A stretch of 64,000 nucleotides of DNA, taken from the NCBI RefSeq assembly GCF_038007285.1, contig NZ_JBBOWX010000001.1, forward strand, positions 1,071,501 to 1,135,500. Direction: 5' to 3'. The notes below the pieces were generated by a model. It was not told the origin of the DNA. It saw only the letters and a list, made by a program, of their open reading frames with translations, and made no database searches. A program made the position numbers and the translations under genes. This DNA is from Sporosarcina sp. FSL K6-3457 (lineage in GTDB: Bacteria; Bacillota; Bacilli; Bacillales_A; Planococcaceae). Shown in pieces: positions 44,775-52,919 of the stretch; position 1 is the stretch's first letter; the number at the start of each line of letters is the position of its first letter.

Positions 44775-45956
44775 ATGAAATTCAAAAAAATTACAGGGGT
44801 ATTTGCTACAGCAGCTCTTGCCGTCGGTCTGTTAGCAGGCTGTGGTGCAGATGAAGGCGGTTCAGGTAGCGGTAGTAAGGGCGACACGATAAAGATCGGT
44901 GTTAATCTAGAATTATCGGGAGCTGTTGCTTCATACGGTACATCAGAGCTTGCTGGGATTGAATTAGCAGTTGAAGAAATTAACGCAGCAGGCGGAGTGG
45001 GCGGTAAGGAAATTGAACTTGTAAAAGTGGATAATAAATCAGACCCTGCTGAAGCAACGAGCGCAGCACTTAAATTGATTACGAAAGACAAAGTTGTGGC
45101 TATCATCGGAGCAGCGACAAGTGGTGCAACAGTTGCACAGGCTGAAATCGCTAATGGCAATGAGGTTCCACTTATTAGTCCATCTGGAACAAGCCCGACG
45201 GTAACGGTTAAAGACGATGGAAGTGTTAATGAATTTGTTTTCCGTACATCTTTCATTGATCCGTTCCAAGGGACGGTTGCTGCGAACTTTGCTGCGAACG
45301 ATTTAAAAGTAAAAAATGCTGTCATTTACATGGATAATGCGAGTGACTATTCAAAAGGTCTTGCGGCTTCATTCAAAACAGATTTTGAAGCAGCTGGCGG
45401 TACAGTCATCCTTGAAGAGTCATATCTAGGAAAAGACACGGATTTCCGTTCTACATTAACACGTATTAAAGCAGCAAATGCAGATTTCATCTTCATCCCA
45501 GGCTACTATGAAGAAGTTGGGTTAATCGTTAAACAAGCTCGCGAAATGGGTATCGATGTTCCACTTATGGGGGCAGACGGATGGGATTCTCCAACGTTAA
45601 TGGAGTTAGCTGGCGCAGATGCGTTGAACAATACGTTCACAACAAATCATTATTCTTCTGAAGATCCAGATGGAATCATCCAAGACTTCAATGAAAAATT
45701 CGAAGCAAAAAATAATAAAGCGCCAGATGCATTTAACGCACTTGGTTATGACACAGTTTACCTACTTGCTGATGCTATCGAGCGTGCAGGCGGAGCAGAT
45801 TCAGTGAAAATTAAAGATGCTTTAGCTGCAACGGACGGGCTCGAACTTATTACAGGATTGTATTCAGTAGATGAAAATCACCACCCAGTTAAATCTGCTA
45901 CAATACTTGAATATAAAGATGGCGAGCAAGTATTTAAAACAAAAGTAAATCCTTAA
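44775..45956 (+). CDS. livJ: Branched-chain amino-acid ABC transporter substrate-binding lipoprotein
   Basis: 393 residues. Signal peptide with lipobox LAGC (Cys23), then a type I periplasmic-binding fold: 'KIGVNLELSGAVASYGTSEL', 'GGKEIELVKVDNKSDPAEAT', 'VPLISPSGTSPTV', 'YLGKDTDFRSTLTRI' and 'MGADGWDSPTLMEL'. LivJ/LivK-type proteins bind leucine, isoleucine and valine, though relatives for other amino acids and amides exist. It precedes the permease and ATPase genes; an intervening terminator probably keeps its mRNA level above theirs. The start follows AAGGGGGAT. Confidence 0.88.
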   Translation: MKFKKITGVFATAALAVGLLAGCGADEGGSGSGSKGDTIKIGVNLELSGAVASYGTSELAGIELAVEEINAAGGVGGKEIELVKVDNKSDPAEATSAALKLITKDKVVAIIGAATSGATVAQAEIANGNEVPLISPSGTSPTVTVKDDGSVNEFVFRTSFIDPFQGTVAANFAANDLKVKNAVIYMDNASDYSKGLAASFKTDFEAAGGTVILEESYLGKDTDFRSTLTRIKAANADFIFIPGYYEEVGLIVKQAREMGIDVPLMGADGWDSPTLMELAGADALNNTFTTNHYSSEDPDGIIQDFNEKFEAKNNKAPDAFNALGYDTVYLLADAIERAGGADSVKIKDALAATDGLELITGLYSVDENHHPVKSATILEYKDGEQVFKTKVNP

Positions 45957-45966
45957 TTCAAATGTC

Positions 45967-46001
45967 GGGAATGGGGGAGGTTATCCTCTCATTCCCTTTT
46001 T
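45967..46001 (+). terminator. Attenuating hairpin between livJ and livH
   Basis: GGGAATGGGGGAGG pairs with CCTCTCATTCCC around TTAT and is followed by T5. Partial read-through would give more binding protein than transporter. Confidence 0.83.
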
Positions 46002-46098
46002 GTTGCTTAAGGTGAAGGTTTGGAGGCCAGTCCTAGCACCATAGTAGGGGGCTTAATGGACAAAACTTTATACAGAATAATAAAGGAGTGAAACATGC

Positions 46099-46974
46099 AT
46101 GGAATGGTTACAACAGCTGATAAATGGTATTTCACTCGGAAGTATTTATGCGCTAATAGCATTGGGTTACACAATGGTTTACGGAATTATAAAACTCATT
46201 AACTTCGCTCATGGAGAAGTCTTTATGATTGGAGCTTTTATCGGTTATTTTTGTATAGCAGGATGGGGACTAGGATTATTTCCAGCGTTAGTCGTAGCGA
46301 TGACCAGCTGTGCGATAATCGGAGTTGTCATAGAGAGAATCGCTTATAAAAGACTGCGTAATGCTACTAGAATTGCAGTACTGATTACTGCGATCGGTGT
46401 GTCGCTCCTCATTCAGAATGGTGTTATTTATATGCGTGGTGCACAACCAGAGGCGTACCCAGCAGTATTGGCAAATAAATCATTTGATTTTTTTGGCGCA
46501 CAAATTAGTAGCCAAGCACTCTTAATTCTCTCAGTATCCCTTGGGCTAATGATCATCCTTCAATTTATTGTACATAAAACTAAAATTGGAAAAGCGATGA
46601 GAGCGGTTTCTTATGATAGTGAAGCGGCAAAATTGATGGGGATCAATGTAGATAACACAATTTCCGCGACGTTTGCGATTGGTTCAGCACTCGCTGGAGC
46701 TGCGGGCGTTATTTTTGGTATTTATTATACGAAGATTGACCCGTTAATGGGGGTTATTCCTGGTTTGAAGGCATTTGTTGCCGCTGTTCTTGGGGGAATT
46801 GGTATTATACCTGGAGCGATGGTTGGTGGACTTGTGCTTGGAGTGGTGGAAACGGTTGTTAGTGCACTCGGCTTCTCGTTATGGAGAGATGCTGCGGCAT
46901 TTATCATTTTGATCTTAATACTCATTTTCAAACCGTCAGGCATCTTTGGTAAAAATACGCGTGAGAAAGTGTAG
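46099..46974 (+). CDS. livH: Branched-chain amino-acid ABC transporter permease LivH
   Basis: 291 residues with about eight membrane segments, LivH type. Family motifs are 'GSIYALIALGYTMVYGIIKL' near the start, 'INFAHGEVFMIGAF', the coupling loop 'TKIGKAMRAVSYDSEAAKLM' (~residue 170) and 'GLKAFVAAVLGGIGIIPGA'. It forms the membrane channel with LivM. ATG 46099 follows AAGGAGTG. It is followed directly by livM. Confidence 0.92.
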   Translation: MEWLQQLINGISLGSIYALIALGYTMVYGIIKLINFAHGEVFMIGAFIGYFCIAGWGLGLFPALVVAMTSCAIIGVVIERIAYKRLRNATRIAVLITAIGVSLLIQNGVIYMRGAQPEAYPAVLANKSFDFFGAQISSQALLILSVSLGLMIILQFIVHKTKIGKAMRAVSYDSEAAKLMGINVDNTISATFAIGSALAGAAGVIFGIYYTKIDPLMGVIPGLKAFVAAVLGGIGIIPGAMVGGLVLGVVETVVSALGFSLWRDAAAFIILILILIFKPSGIFGKNTREKV

Positions 46975-46986
46975 GTGACAGACATT

Positions 46987-47937
46987 ATGAAAAAATCAAA
47001 ACAGTTTTGGATATTTATAAGCTCATCTATTGCTGCTTATGCCATTGTTCAACTTCTCATCATGATGGGGATTTTGGATGATTTTTATATCAATACAATA
47101 GTATTTATGTCTATCAATATTATGTTAGCCGTCAGCTTGCATTTAGTCATTGGGATTACGGGACAGTTCTCCCTTGGACACGCTGGATTTTTAGCCGTCG
47201 GTGCGTATGTATCCGCCATCGTTACGATGAAATTGCATTTGCCATTCCCGGTTGCCATTTTAGCAGCGGGCGTAATGGCAACGATTGCTGGGTTAATCAT
47301 CGGGATTCCAAGTTTACGGCTAAGAGGGGATTATCTTGCAATTGCGACACTTGGTTTCGCAGAAATTATCCGAATTATCTTCTTGAATATTGAATATGTG
47401 GGCGGAGCAGCAGGTATGCAAGTCACGCATTTAACGAATTGGACCTATACATTTATTTGTCTATTTGCTACTATCGTGATCATTGTTAACTTTACCAATT
47501 CACGACATGGTCGAGCGTGTATATCGATTCGTGAGAATGAAATTGCAGCAGACGCTATGGGGATTAACACAACCTACTATAAGGTTCTAGCGTTTGCAAT
47601 TGGTGCATTTTTTGCCGGTATTGCTGGTGCATTGTATGCGCATAACTTCTATATTATCCAACCCGTTAACTTTGGGTTCTTAAAATCAATCGATATATTA
47701 ATCTATGTTGTATTAGGTGGGCTAGGAAGTTTGTCAGGTGCAATTGTAGCTACTATTTTATTGACGATTGTTTCGACATTCCTACAAAGTTATCCCGAAA
47801 CACGCATGATTATTTATAGCTTAGTACTGATCATTGTTATGCTTTATCGCCCAAAAGGTCTAATGGGAACGATGGAAATAACAGATTACTTCAAGCTATG
47901 GAGAGGTTCGAAAGGAGGCAGCAGACATGGCCAGTGA
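46987..47937 (+). CDS. livM: Branched-chain amino-acid ABC transporter permease LivM
   Basis: 316 residues counted from ATG 46987 (AGGTG nine bases upstream); a GTG at 46975 is an alternative. About eight to ten membrane segments. LivM signatures: 'VIGITGQFSLGHAGFLAVGA', 'RLRGDYLAIATLGFAEIIRI', the coupling loop 'GRACISIRENEIAADAMGIN' and 'IDILIYVVLGGLGSLSGAI'. It pairs with LivH. Its end overlaps livG by 11 bases, so the ATPase is translationally coupled. Confidence 0.92.
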   Translation: MKKSKQFWIFISSSIAAYAIVQLLIMMGILDDFYINTIVFMSINIMLAVSLHLVIGITGQFSLGHAGFLAVGAYVSAIVTMKLHLPFPVAILAAGVMATIAGLIIGIPSLRLRGDYLAIATLGFAEIIRIIFLNIEYVGGAAGMQVTHLTNWTYTFICLFATIVIIVNFTNSRHGRACISIRENEIAADAMGINTTYYKVLAFAIGAFFAGIAGALYAHNFYIIQPVNFGFLKSIDILIYVVLGGLGSLSGAIVATILLTIVSTFLQSYPETRMIIYSLVLIIVMLYRPKGLMGTMEITDYFKLWRGSKGGSRHGQ

Positions 47938-48721
47938 ACCGTTACTGAAAGTCACAGATGTTGGTATCCAGTTTGGTGGACTAAAAGCTGTTGCAAATTT
48001 CAATATGGAAATCAACCAAGGTGAGCTTGTCGGGTTGATAGGACCTAATGGTGCGGGGAAAACAACGAGTTTTAACTTGCTAACGGGTGTGTATACGCCA
48101 ACCGAAGGTGAAATTTTACTGAACGGACAGCGCATTAATGGTATGGCACCTTATCAGGTTACACGAAAAGGAATCAGTCGGACATTCCAAAATATCAGGT
48201 TATTTAATGAATTATCGGTGCTAGACAATGTAAAAGTGGCTTATCATTCTTTAGCTAAACATTCAGTATTGAGTTCTATGCTTCGTTTACCAGCTCATTT
48301 TTCGGGTGAGAAAGAGATGGAAGAGAAGGCGATGGAGTTTTTGAAAATCTTCGAATTAGATCAATACAAAGATGAAGATGCTAAAAACTTAGCCTATGGA
48401 AAACAACGTAGGTTGGAGATTGCCAGGGCCTTAGCAGCAGGACCAGAACTTTTATTATTAGATGAGCCAGCTGCTGGGATGAACCCACAGGAAACGAAGG
48501 AATTGATGGAGCTCATCGCATTTGTTCGCAAGGAGTTCAATTTGACCATTTTATTAATTGAACACGATATGAACTTAGTTATGGGGATATGTGAGCGTAT
48601 TTACGTATTGGATCATGGTGTACTTCTTGCCGAAGGAACTCCTGAAGAAATCCGTAATAATCCAAAAGTAATTGAGGCTTATTTAGGGGAGGAAGTTCAT
48701 GATGAGCATGCTGAAGATTGA
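47927..48721 (+). CDS. livG: Branched-chain amino-acid ABC transporter ATP-binding protein LivG
   Basis: 264 residues. Walker A 'GPNGAGKTTSFNLLTG', Q-loop 'SRTFQNIRLFNELSV', signature variant 'LAYGKQRRLEIARALA' and Walker B 'LLLLDEPAAGMNPQET'. The 'LAYGKQRRLEIAR' form and the long insert before it (residues ~95-130) are typical of LivG. It is one of two ATPases powering LivHM. The start follows AAAGGAGG within livM, and the end overlaps livF by 23 bases. Confidence 0.94.
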   Translation: MASEPLLKVTDVGIQFGGLKAVANFNMEINQGELVGLIGPNGAGKTTSFNLLTGVYTPTEGEILLNGQRINGMAPYQVTRKGISRTFQNIRLFNELSVLDNVKVAYHSLAKHSVLSSMLRLPAHFSGEKEMEEKAMEFLKIFELDQYKDEDAKNLAYGKQRRLEIARALAAGPELLLLDEPAAGMNPQETKELMELIAFVRKEFNLTILLIEHDMNLVMGICERIYVLDHGVLLAEGTPEEIRNNPKVIEAYLGEEVHDEHAED

Positions 48722-49415
48722 CAACATTAATGTCTATTATGGAAGTATCCATGCCCTGAAAGGCGTTTCATTGGAAGTCAATGAAGGTGAGATTGTGACT
48801 TTGATTGGTGCTAATGGTGCTGGGAAAAGTACGTTGTTGAAAACATTATCGGGTTTGTTAAAGCCAAAAGAGGGCTCTATCACTTATTTGAATTCGTCAA
48901 TTGCAGGAAAGCCAGCTCAGGACATTGTGAAGGCGGGAATTTCTCATGTGCCAGAAGGTAGACGTGTATTTGCGGATATGAGTGTTGAGGAAAATATTGA
49001 ATTGGGTGCTTTTTTACGCAAAGATAGGGCGGGTATCCAGCAGGATATTAAAAAGGTCTATGGCATTTTTCCTCGTTTACAGGAACGACGCAAGCAATCT
49101 GCGGGCACATTATCTGGTGGAGAGCAGCAGATGTTAGCGATGGGAAGAGCCATCATGGCAAAGCCGAAGCTATTATTATTGGATGAACCATCAATGGGTC
49201 TCGCTCCGTTAATGGTAAAAACGATTTTTGAAGTTATCAAGGAAATTAATAAAGAAGGAACGACGGTTCTACTCGTTGAGCAAAATGCTAATATGGCATT
49301 GTCCATTGCGAATCGAGCGTATGTTATTGAAACGGGAAGTGTTATTCTTTCGGGAACTGCTGAAGAATTACAAGCGAGTGAGGAAATTAAAAATGCTTAT
49401 CTTGGTGGACATTAA
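48699..49415 (+). CDS. livF: Branched-chain amino-acid ABC transporter ATP-binding protein LivF
   Basis: 238 residues. Walker A 'GANGAGKSTLLKTLSG', 'GISHVPEGRRVFADMSVEEN' (LivF hallmark), signature 'GTLSGGEQQMLAMGRAIM' and Walker B 'LLLLDEPSMGLAPLMV'. It heterodimerises with LivG under the LivHM channel. The start at 48699 is six bases after GGGGAGG inside livG. It ends the liv operon; a terminator and a repeat element follow. Confidence 0.94.
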   Translation: MMSMLKIDNINVYYGSIHALKGVSLEVNEGEIVTLIGANGAGKSTLLKTLSGLLKPKEGSITYLNSSIAGKPAQDIVKAGISHVPEGRRVFADMSVEENIELGAFLRKDRAGIQQDIKKVYGIFPRLQERRKQSAGTLSGGEQQMLAMGRAIMAKPKLLLLDEPSMGLAPLMVKTIFEVIKEINKEGTTVLLVEQNANMALSIANRAYVIETGSVILSGTAEELQASEEIKNAYLGGH

Positions 49416-49445
49416 GGATAAACAGTAGATATGATTGATTTGAAG

Positions 49446-49488
49446 AGAGAGCGGTTGACCCACTAAACTAAGGGTTAACTGCTCTTTC
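49446..49488 (+). terminator. Intrinsic terminator of the liv operon
   Basis: AGAGCGGTTGACCC pairs imperfectly with GGGTTAACTGCTCT around ACTAAACTAA and is followed by TTCT. Shortly after it (49486-49510) is another 'GTCCAGCTCC' repeat remnant. Confidence 0.75.
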
Positions 49489-49575
49489 TGTTGTCCAGCT
49501 CCGGGAGCCAGATGCTTTTCCATTGGTTGTTTGAAGTCTGAATATATGATACATTGACAATAGTGCTTGAAACGC

Positions 49576-49718
49576 TTTAACTTTATTAAGCAGGGGTACA
49601 AATCCCTGCTTAATAAAGTTAAATCCTCCGGAGGATGTCACAGATTTTGAGGGGAGTGAATTGAGCAAGCTCAATTCAAAATCTGGACGCAAACACGACG
49701 AGGCGTGTTTGATTTATA
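49576..49718 (+). repeat. Three-hairpin repeated element, copy B
   Basis: Hairpin 1: perfect 20-bp stem (49576-49595 with 49604-49623), 8-nt loop. Then CCTCCGGAGGATGTCAC. Hairpin 2: CAGATTTTGA pairs with TCAAAATCTG, enclosing GGGGAGTG and the inner AATTGAG/CTCAATT stem. Then GGACG. Hairpin 3: CAAACACG/CGTGTTTG. Compared with copy A (15073), stem bases change in pairs so that helices are kept. It takes up most of the 328-base livF-lipA gap. Confidence 0.85.
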
Positions 49719-49743
49719 AACCATAGGAATGGGGTAGATCGTT

Positions 49744-50691
49744 GTGTCGTGCAGACCAGAACAAGGAACAAGAGCAGAGCATGTCAAAAAACCAGATTGG
49801 TTAAAAATCAAGCTGAATACGAATGATAATTATATGGAACTTAAGAAAATGATGCGAGAGAATAATTTGAATACCGTATGTGAAGAAGCACGCTGTCCTA
49901 ACATCCATGAGTGTTGGGGAGAGCGTCGTACAGCAACATTTATGATTCTTGGAGCAGTTTGTACGCGCGCGTGTCGCTTTTGTGCGGTCAAAACAGGATT
50001 GCCAACTGAACTCGATTTGGCAGAACCAGAACGTGTTGCAGATTCTGTCGCGCTTATGAATTTGAAGCATACGGTTGTAACGGCAGTGGCTCGTGACGAT
50101 CAAAAAGACGGCGGATCGGCAGTCTTTGCCGAAACCATTCGTGCAATTCGCCGAAAAAATCCATTCACGACTGTAGAAGTGTTACCATCAGATATGGGTG
50201 GAGATTATGATAATTTGAAACGGCTTATGGATGCGAAGCCAGATATTCTCAATCATAATATAGAAACCGTAAGGCGCCTCACGCCGAGAGTTCGTGCTCG
50301 AGCAACATACGATCGCTCACTTGAGTTGTTATTGCGTGCGAAAGAGTTGCAACCAACAATTCCGACTAAATCATCCTTGATGCTCGGTCTTGGTGAGACG
50401 CATGAAGAAATCCTGGAAACGATGGATGATCTCCGGGCGCATAAAGTTGATATTATGACAATCGGTCAATATTTACAGCCGTCGAAAAAACATTTGAAAG
50501 TACAGAAATACTACTCCCCAAAAGAATTTGGGGAGCTAAGAAAAATTGCTATGTCTAAGGGCTTCTCACACTGCGAGGCAGGTCCATTAGTGCGCTCAAG
50601 TTACCATGCGGATGAACAGGTAAATGCGGCAGCGAAGGAAAGACAGCGTCAGGGTGAGGAAGAACTTGAAGGAACACTGCAATCAACTTGA
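49744..50691 (+). CDS. lipA: Lipoyl synthase
   Basis: Radical-SAM enzyme that inserts two sulfurs into octanoyl groups on lipoyl domains such as GcvH and the E2 subunits. 315 residues. The auxiliary cluster motif is in '[13 protein letters not shown]' (three Cys, residues ~43-54), the radical-SAM motif in '[13 protein letters not shown]' (~residue 73), and the C-terminal serine ligand motif is '[14 protein letters not shown]'. The start is GTG 49744; no ATG lies upstream in frame and the ribosome site is a modest GGGGTAG. Elements of the same repeat family lie on both sides of it (49576 and 50685). Confidence 0.95.
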   Translation: MSCRPEQGTRAEHVKKPDWLKIKLNTNDNYMELKKMMRENNLNTVCEEARCPNIHECWGERRTATFMILGAVCTRACRFCAVKTGLPTELDLAEPERVADSVALMNLKHTVVTAVARDDQKDGGSAVFAETIRAIRRKNPFTTVEVLPSDMGGDYDNLKRLMDAKPDILNHNIETVRRLTPRVRARATYDRSLELLLRAKELQPTIPTKSSLMLGLGETHEEILETMDDLRAHKVDIMTIGQYLQPSKKHLKVQKYYSPKEFGELRKIAMSKGFSHCEAGPLVRSSYHADEQVNAAAKERQRQGEEELEGTLQST

Positions 50692-50773
50692 ATCAGTAAG
50701 CCCTGCTGTTTGAGGAGGAAAGAAGTTCAATACCTCCCTGTTGAGCCTCCGGCGTAATTGATTAAAAGTGTAA
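50685..50773 (+). repeat. Deleted copy of the three-hairpin element, copy D
   Basis: Starts on the lipA stop codon with AACTTGAATCAG. ...CTCCCTGTTGAG is followed by CCTCCGGC and then directly GTAATTGATTAA, the two ends of the conserved core of copy A with the middle (hairpin 2 and most of hairpin 3) missing. The left arm of hairpin 1 is also degenerate. Confidence 0.6.
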
Positions 50774-50796
50774 TCGATAAAGTGGCGGTGAAATGA

Positions 50797-51108
50797 ATGA
50801 TAAAGTTAGATGATTGGCAGTTTGAGCTTGTGACGAATTATCGTGACGGGTTTAATGAAGAGGCGCTTCTTGCGCGATATAGTGATGTCCTTCTTAAATA
50901 CGACTATATCCTTGGTGATTGGGGATATGGACAACTTCGTTTAAAAGGCTTCTTCGAGGACACGAACCAGAAGGCTACGTATGAAACAAAGATTGGCACT
51001 TTGCAGGATTATTTGTATGAATACTGTAATTTTGGCTGTGCTTATTTTGTATTGAAAAAAGTAGAACGGATCAAACCAGATACACAACTTACAGAAGTAG
51101 TGGAATGA
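50797..51108 (+). CDS. yutD: YutD-family protein
   Basis: 103 residues, soluble, with the family's typical pattern 'FELVTNYRDGFNEEALLARY', 'LLKYDYILGDWGYGQLRLKG', 'YLYEYCNFGCAYFVLKKV'. Two Cys near the C-terminus (CNFGC) are conserved in appearance. The function is unknown; it is always found in the lipA-yutD-yutE-yutF neighbourhood of Bacillales. ATG 50797 follows GGCGGTG at good spacing. Confidence 0.85.
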   Translation: MIKLDDWQFELVTNYRDGFNEEALLARYSDVLLKYDYILGDWGYGQLRLKGFFEDTNQKATYETKIGTLQDYLYEYCNFGCAYFVLKKVERIKPDTQLTEVVE

Positions 51109-51109
51109 C

Positions 51110-51154
51110 AAGGCTCGCGCATGGGTTTCTATAAACCGATGCGCGGGTCTTTTC
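51110..51154 (+). terminator. Intrinsic terminator of yutD
   Basis: GGCTCGCGCATGGGTTT pairs (with mismatches) with AAACCGATGCGCGGGTC, flanked by AA and TTTTC. Confidence 0.8.
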
Positions 51155-51228
51155 TATAGGACTTGTTAGATATGGTATTATAGAAAAGGATACATAAAGC
51201 TAATCATAACAATCAGGAGGGGAAATTT

Positions 51229-51678
51229 GTGTATTTTGTAGACAGAAATCAAATTAATAAAGCACTCGAACATATGGAGCATTTACTTGGGGTATACGAA
51301 GGTGGAAGTCGTTGGGCAGATGATGAAGTTCGCTCATTGGCTTTAGAACGAATTGCACAAGTCGTTATTGAATCAATCATTGATGTAGGTAACTCAATGA
51401 TTGACGGCTTCATCATGCGTGATCCGGGAAGCTATGAGGACATTATTGACATTATGGAAGATGAGCGTGTCGTAACACCTGAAATGGCTGCGCCGCTCAA
51501 GCAAGTAATTGACCTAAGAAAAATGATTGTTCGCGAATTTACCGAAGTGGACATCGCTGAAATTAACAAAGTATTGTATGACACTTTAGAGGAACTTCAA
51601 GAATTTCCAAACAAAGTCCGTTACTATCTTGAAAATGAGCTAGGTCCAGTATCGGCATTTTTACCAGAGGACAAATGA
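51229..51678 (+). CDS. yutE: DUF86 / HepT-like HEPN protein (YutE)
   Basis: 149 residues, all-helical, DUF86 (HEPN superfamily). 'FVDRNQINKALEHMEHLLGV' and 'ALERIAQVVIESIIDVGNSM' are the usual helices. The site that carries the RNase motif in active HepT toxins (R-x4-H-x-Y) reads 'LRKMIVREFTEVD': Arg is kept, His is Arg, Tyr is Phe. So it is probably not a nuclease, and there is no nucleotidyltransferase partner. The start is GTG 51229 with AGGAGGGG upstream. It overlaps yutF by four bases (ATGA). Confidence 0.85.
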   Translation: MYFVDRNQINKALEHMEHLLGVYEGGSRWADDEVRSLALERIAQVVIESIIDVGNSMIDGFIMRDPGSYEDIIDIMEDERVVTPEMAAPLKQVIDLRKMIVREFTEVDIAEINKVLYDTLEELQEFPNKVRYYLENELGPVSAFLPEDK

Positions 51679-52445
51679 AGATGGAACACTATAAAGCGAT
51701 TTGTCTTGACTTAGATGGGACTGTTTATCGAGGACGTGAACCGATTCCGGAGGCGGTGTCTTTCATCGCGAGTACTCAAGCACGGGGCATCAATCCTTAC
51801 TTTATAACAAATAATTCTTCGATGACACGCCTACAGCTCCAAAAAAAGCTCGCTTCATTTGGCATTCAAACAGATATTGCTCATATTATGACGTCTGCTA
51901 TTGCAGTTGCAAAATATTGTAAGAATCATTATAGTGGAGCATCTGTTATGCTCATTGGCGAAAAAGGGCTGGAGGAAGCATTGATGTCAGAGGGGATTGA
52001 GCTGACGATGGATAATCCGGATGTGGTCATTATGGGAATTGATCGTGAGATAACGTATGCGAAGTTGGCAGCGGCTTGCCTTGCGATACGTGCAGGTGCC
52101 CACTTTATAGCGACAAATAGTGATAAAGCATTTCCAACTGAGAAGGGACTTGTACCGGGGAATGGCTCCTTTGTGAAATTGATGGAAAGCGCCACTGGAC
52201 AAGCACCGATATTTGTTGGGAAGCCAGAATCGCATATGTTAGGTTTCATTCAGCAGGAAAACGGTTATCGTAAAGAAGAGATGATTATGGTTGGGGATAA
52301 TTATGACACTGATATCCAAGCTGGAATTCGTTTTGGTATCGATACGCTTCATGTAGCAGGTGGGGTAACATCGATAGAGGACGTTCTGTTGAAAGAACAG
52401 CAACCGACGTATTGCTTGCAAACATTATTGGAATGGGACATTTAA
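51675..52445 (+). CDS. yutF: HAD-family phosphatase, NagD/YutF type
   Basis: 256 residues of HAD subfamily IIA. Motif I is 'AICLDLDGTVYRGREPI', motif II 'YFITNNSSM', motif III Lys in 'VGKPESHM' (~residue 185) and motif IV 'MIMVGDNYDTDIQAG' (~210), with the C2-type cap between II and III. Members dephosphorylate small sugar or nucleotide phosphates; the true substrate is unknown. Coupled to yutE by an ATGA overlap. Confidence 0.9.
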   Translation: MKMEHYKAICLDLDGTVYRGREPIPEAVSFIASTQARGINPYFITNNSSMTRLQLQKKLASFGIQTDIAHIMTSAIAVAKYCKNHYSGASVMLIGEKGLEEALMSEGIELTMDNPDVVIMGIDREITYAKLAAACLAIRAGAHFIATNSDKAFPTEKGLVPGNGSFVKLMESATGQAPIFVGKPESHMLGFIQQENGYRKEEMIMVGDNYDTDIQAGIRFGIDTLHVAGGVTSIEDVLLKEQQPTYCLQTLLEWDI

Positions 52446-52478
52446 AAAGCTAACCGCCTCCTAATAGGGGCGGTTAGC
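52444..52478 (-). terminator. Terminator between convergent yutF and yuzB
   Basis: GCTAACCGCC pairs with GGCGGTTAGC around a 10-base loop; the T-tract is on the minus strand (yuzB). Confidence 0.8.
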
Positions 52479-52486
52479 CATAATGC

Positions 52487-52723
52487 TCAAAAGAGCGGAT
52501 TGTCTTCGATGAATTGATAGATACGTTCAGTCAGTTCCTCGGGCGTGTCGGCTTCGACAACTTCACCATTAACAACTGCGTAAAGTGTTTCCATACATTT
52601 TGTACAATAGCTTAGACAGCCGTATTCAAGAACGTCTAGATTTGGATCTTTTTCCAATGCTTCGAAAGTTTCTTGTGAACCATTTGCAATATTACTTATA
52701 CAAAACTCGACAATCGGATTCAT
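52487..52723 (-). CDS. yuzB: YuzB-family protein (DUF1450)
   Basis: 78 residues from the ATG at 52723, behind GAGGTG; this equals the length of B. subtilis YuzB. It starts MNPIVEFCISNIANGSQ and contains 'LEYGCLSYCTKCMETLYAVV', with three Cys in a C-x3-C-x2-C pattern that looks suited to binding a metal or Fe-S cluster (inference). The function is unknown. It is divergent to the NDH-2-like gene. Confidence 0.9.
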   Translation of the reverse strand: MNPIVEFCISNIANGSQETFEALEKDPNLDVLEYGCLSYCTKCMETLYAVVNGEVVEADTPEELTERIYQFIEDNPLF

Positions 52724-52919
52724 GGCGATCACCTCACTCACTTGAAATCCTACTCCTTTTTTCCACATACGTCAATTCCCTCGAACTATTGTATAGGCCA
52801 TAAAAGTCCCTAATCGAATGAATTTTCACTTAACAATTGACTCATTGTGAAGCTTGTCACAAACTGATATAATCGGAATGAGAAAGTAACGGATTATTGT
52901 ATTATGAAGGAGAACAGTT

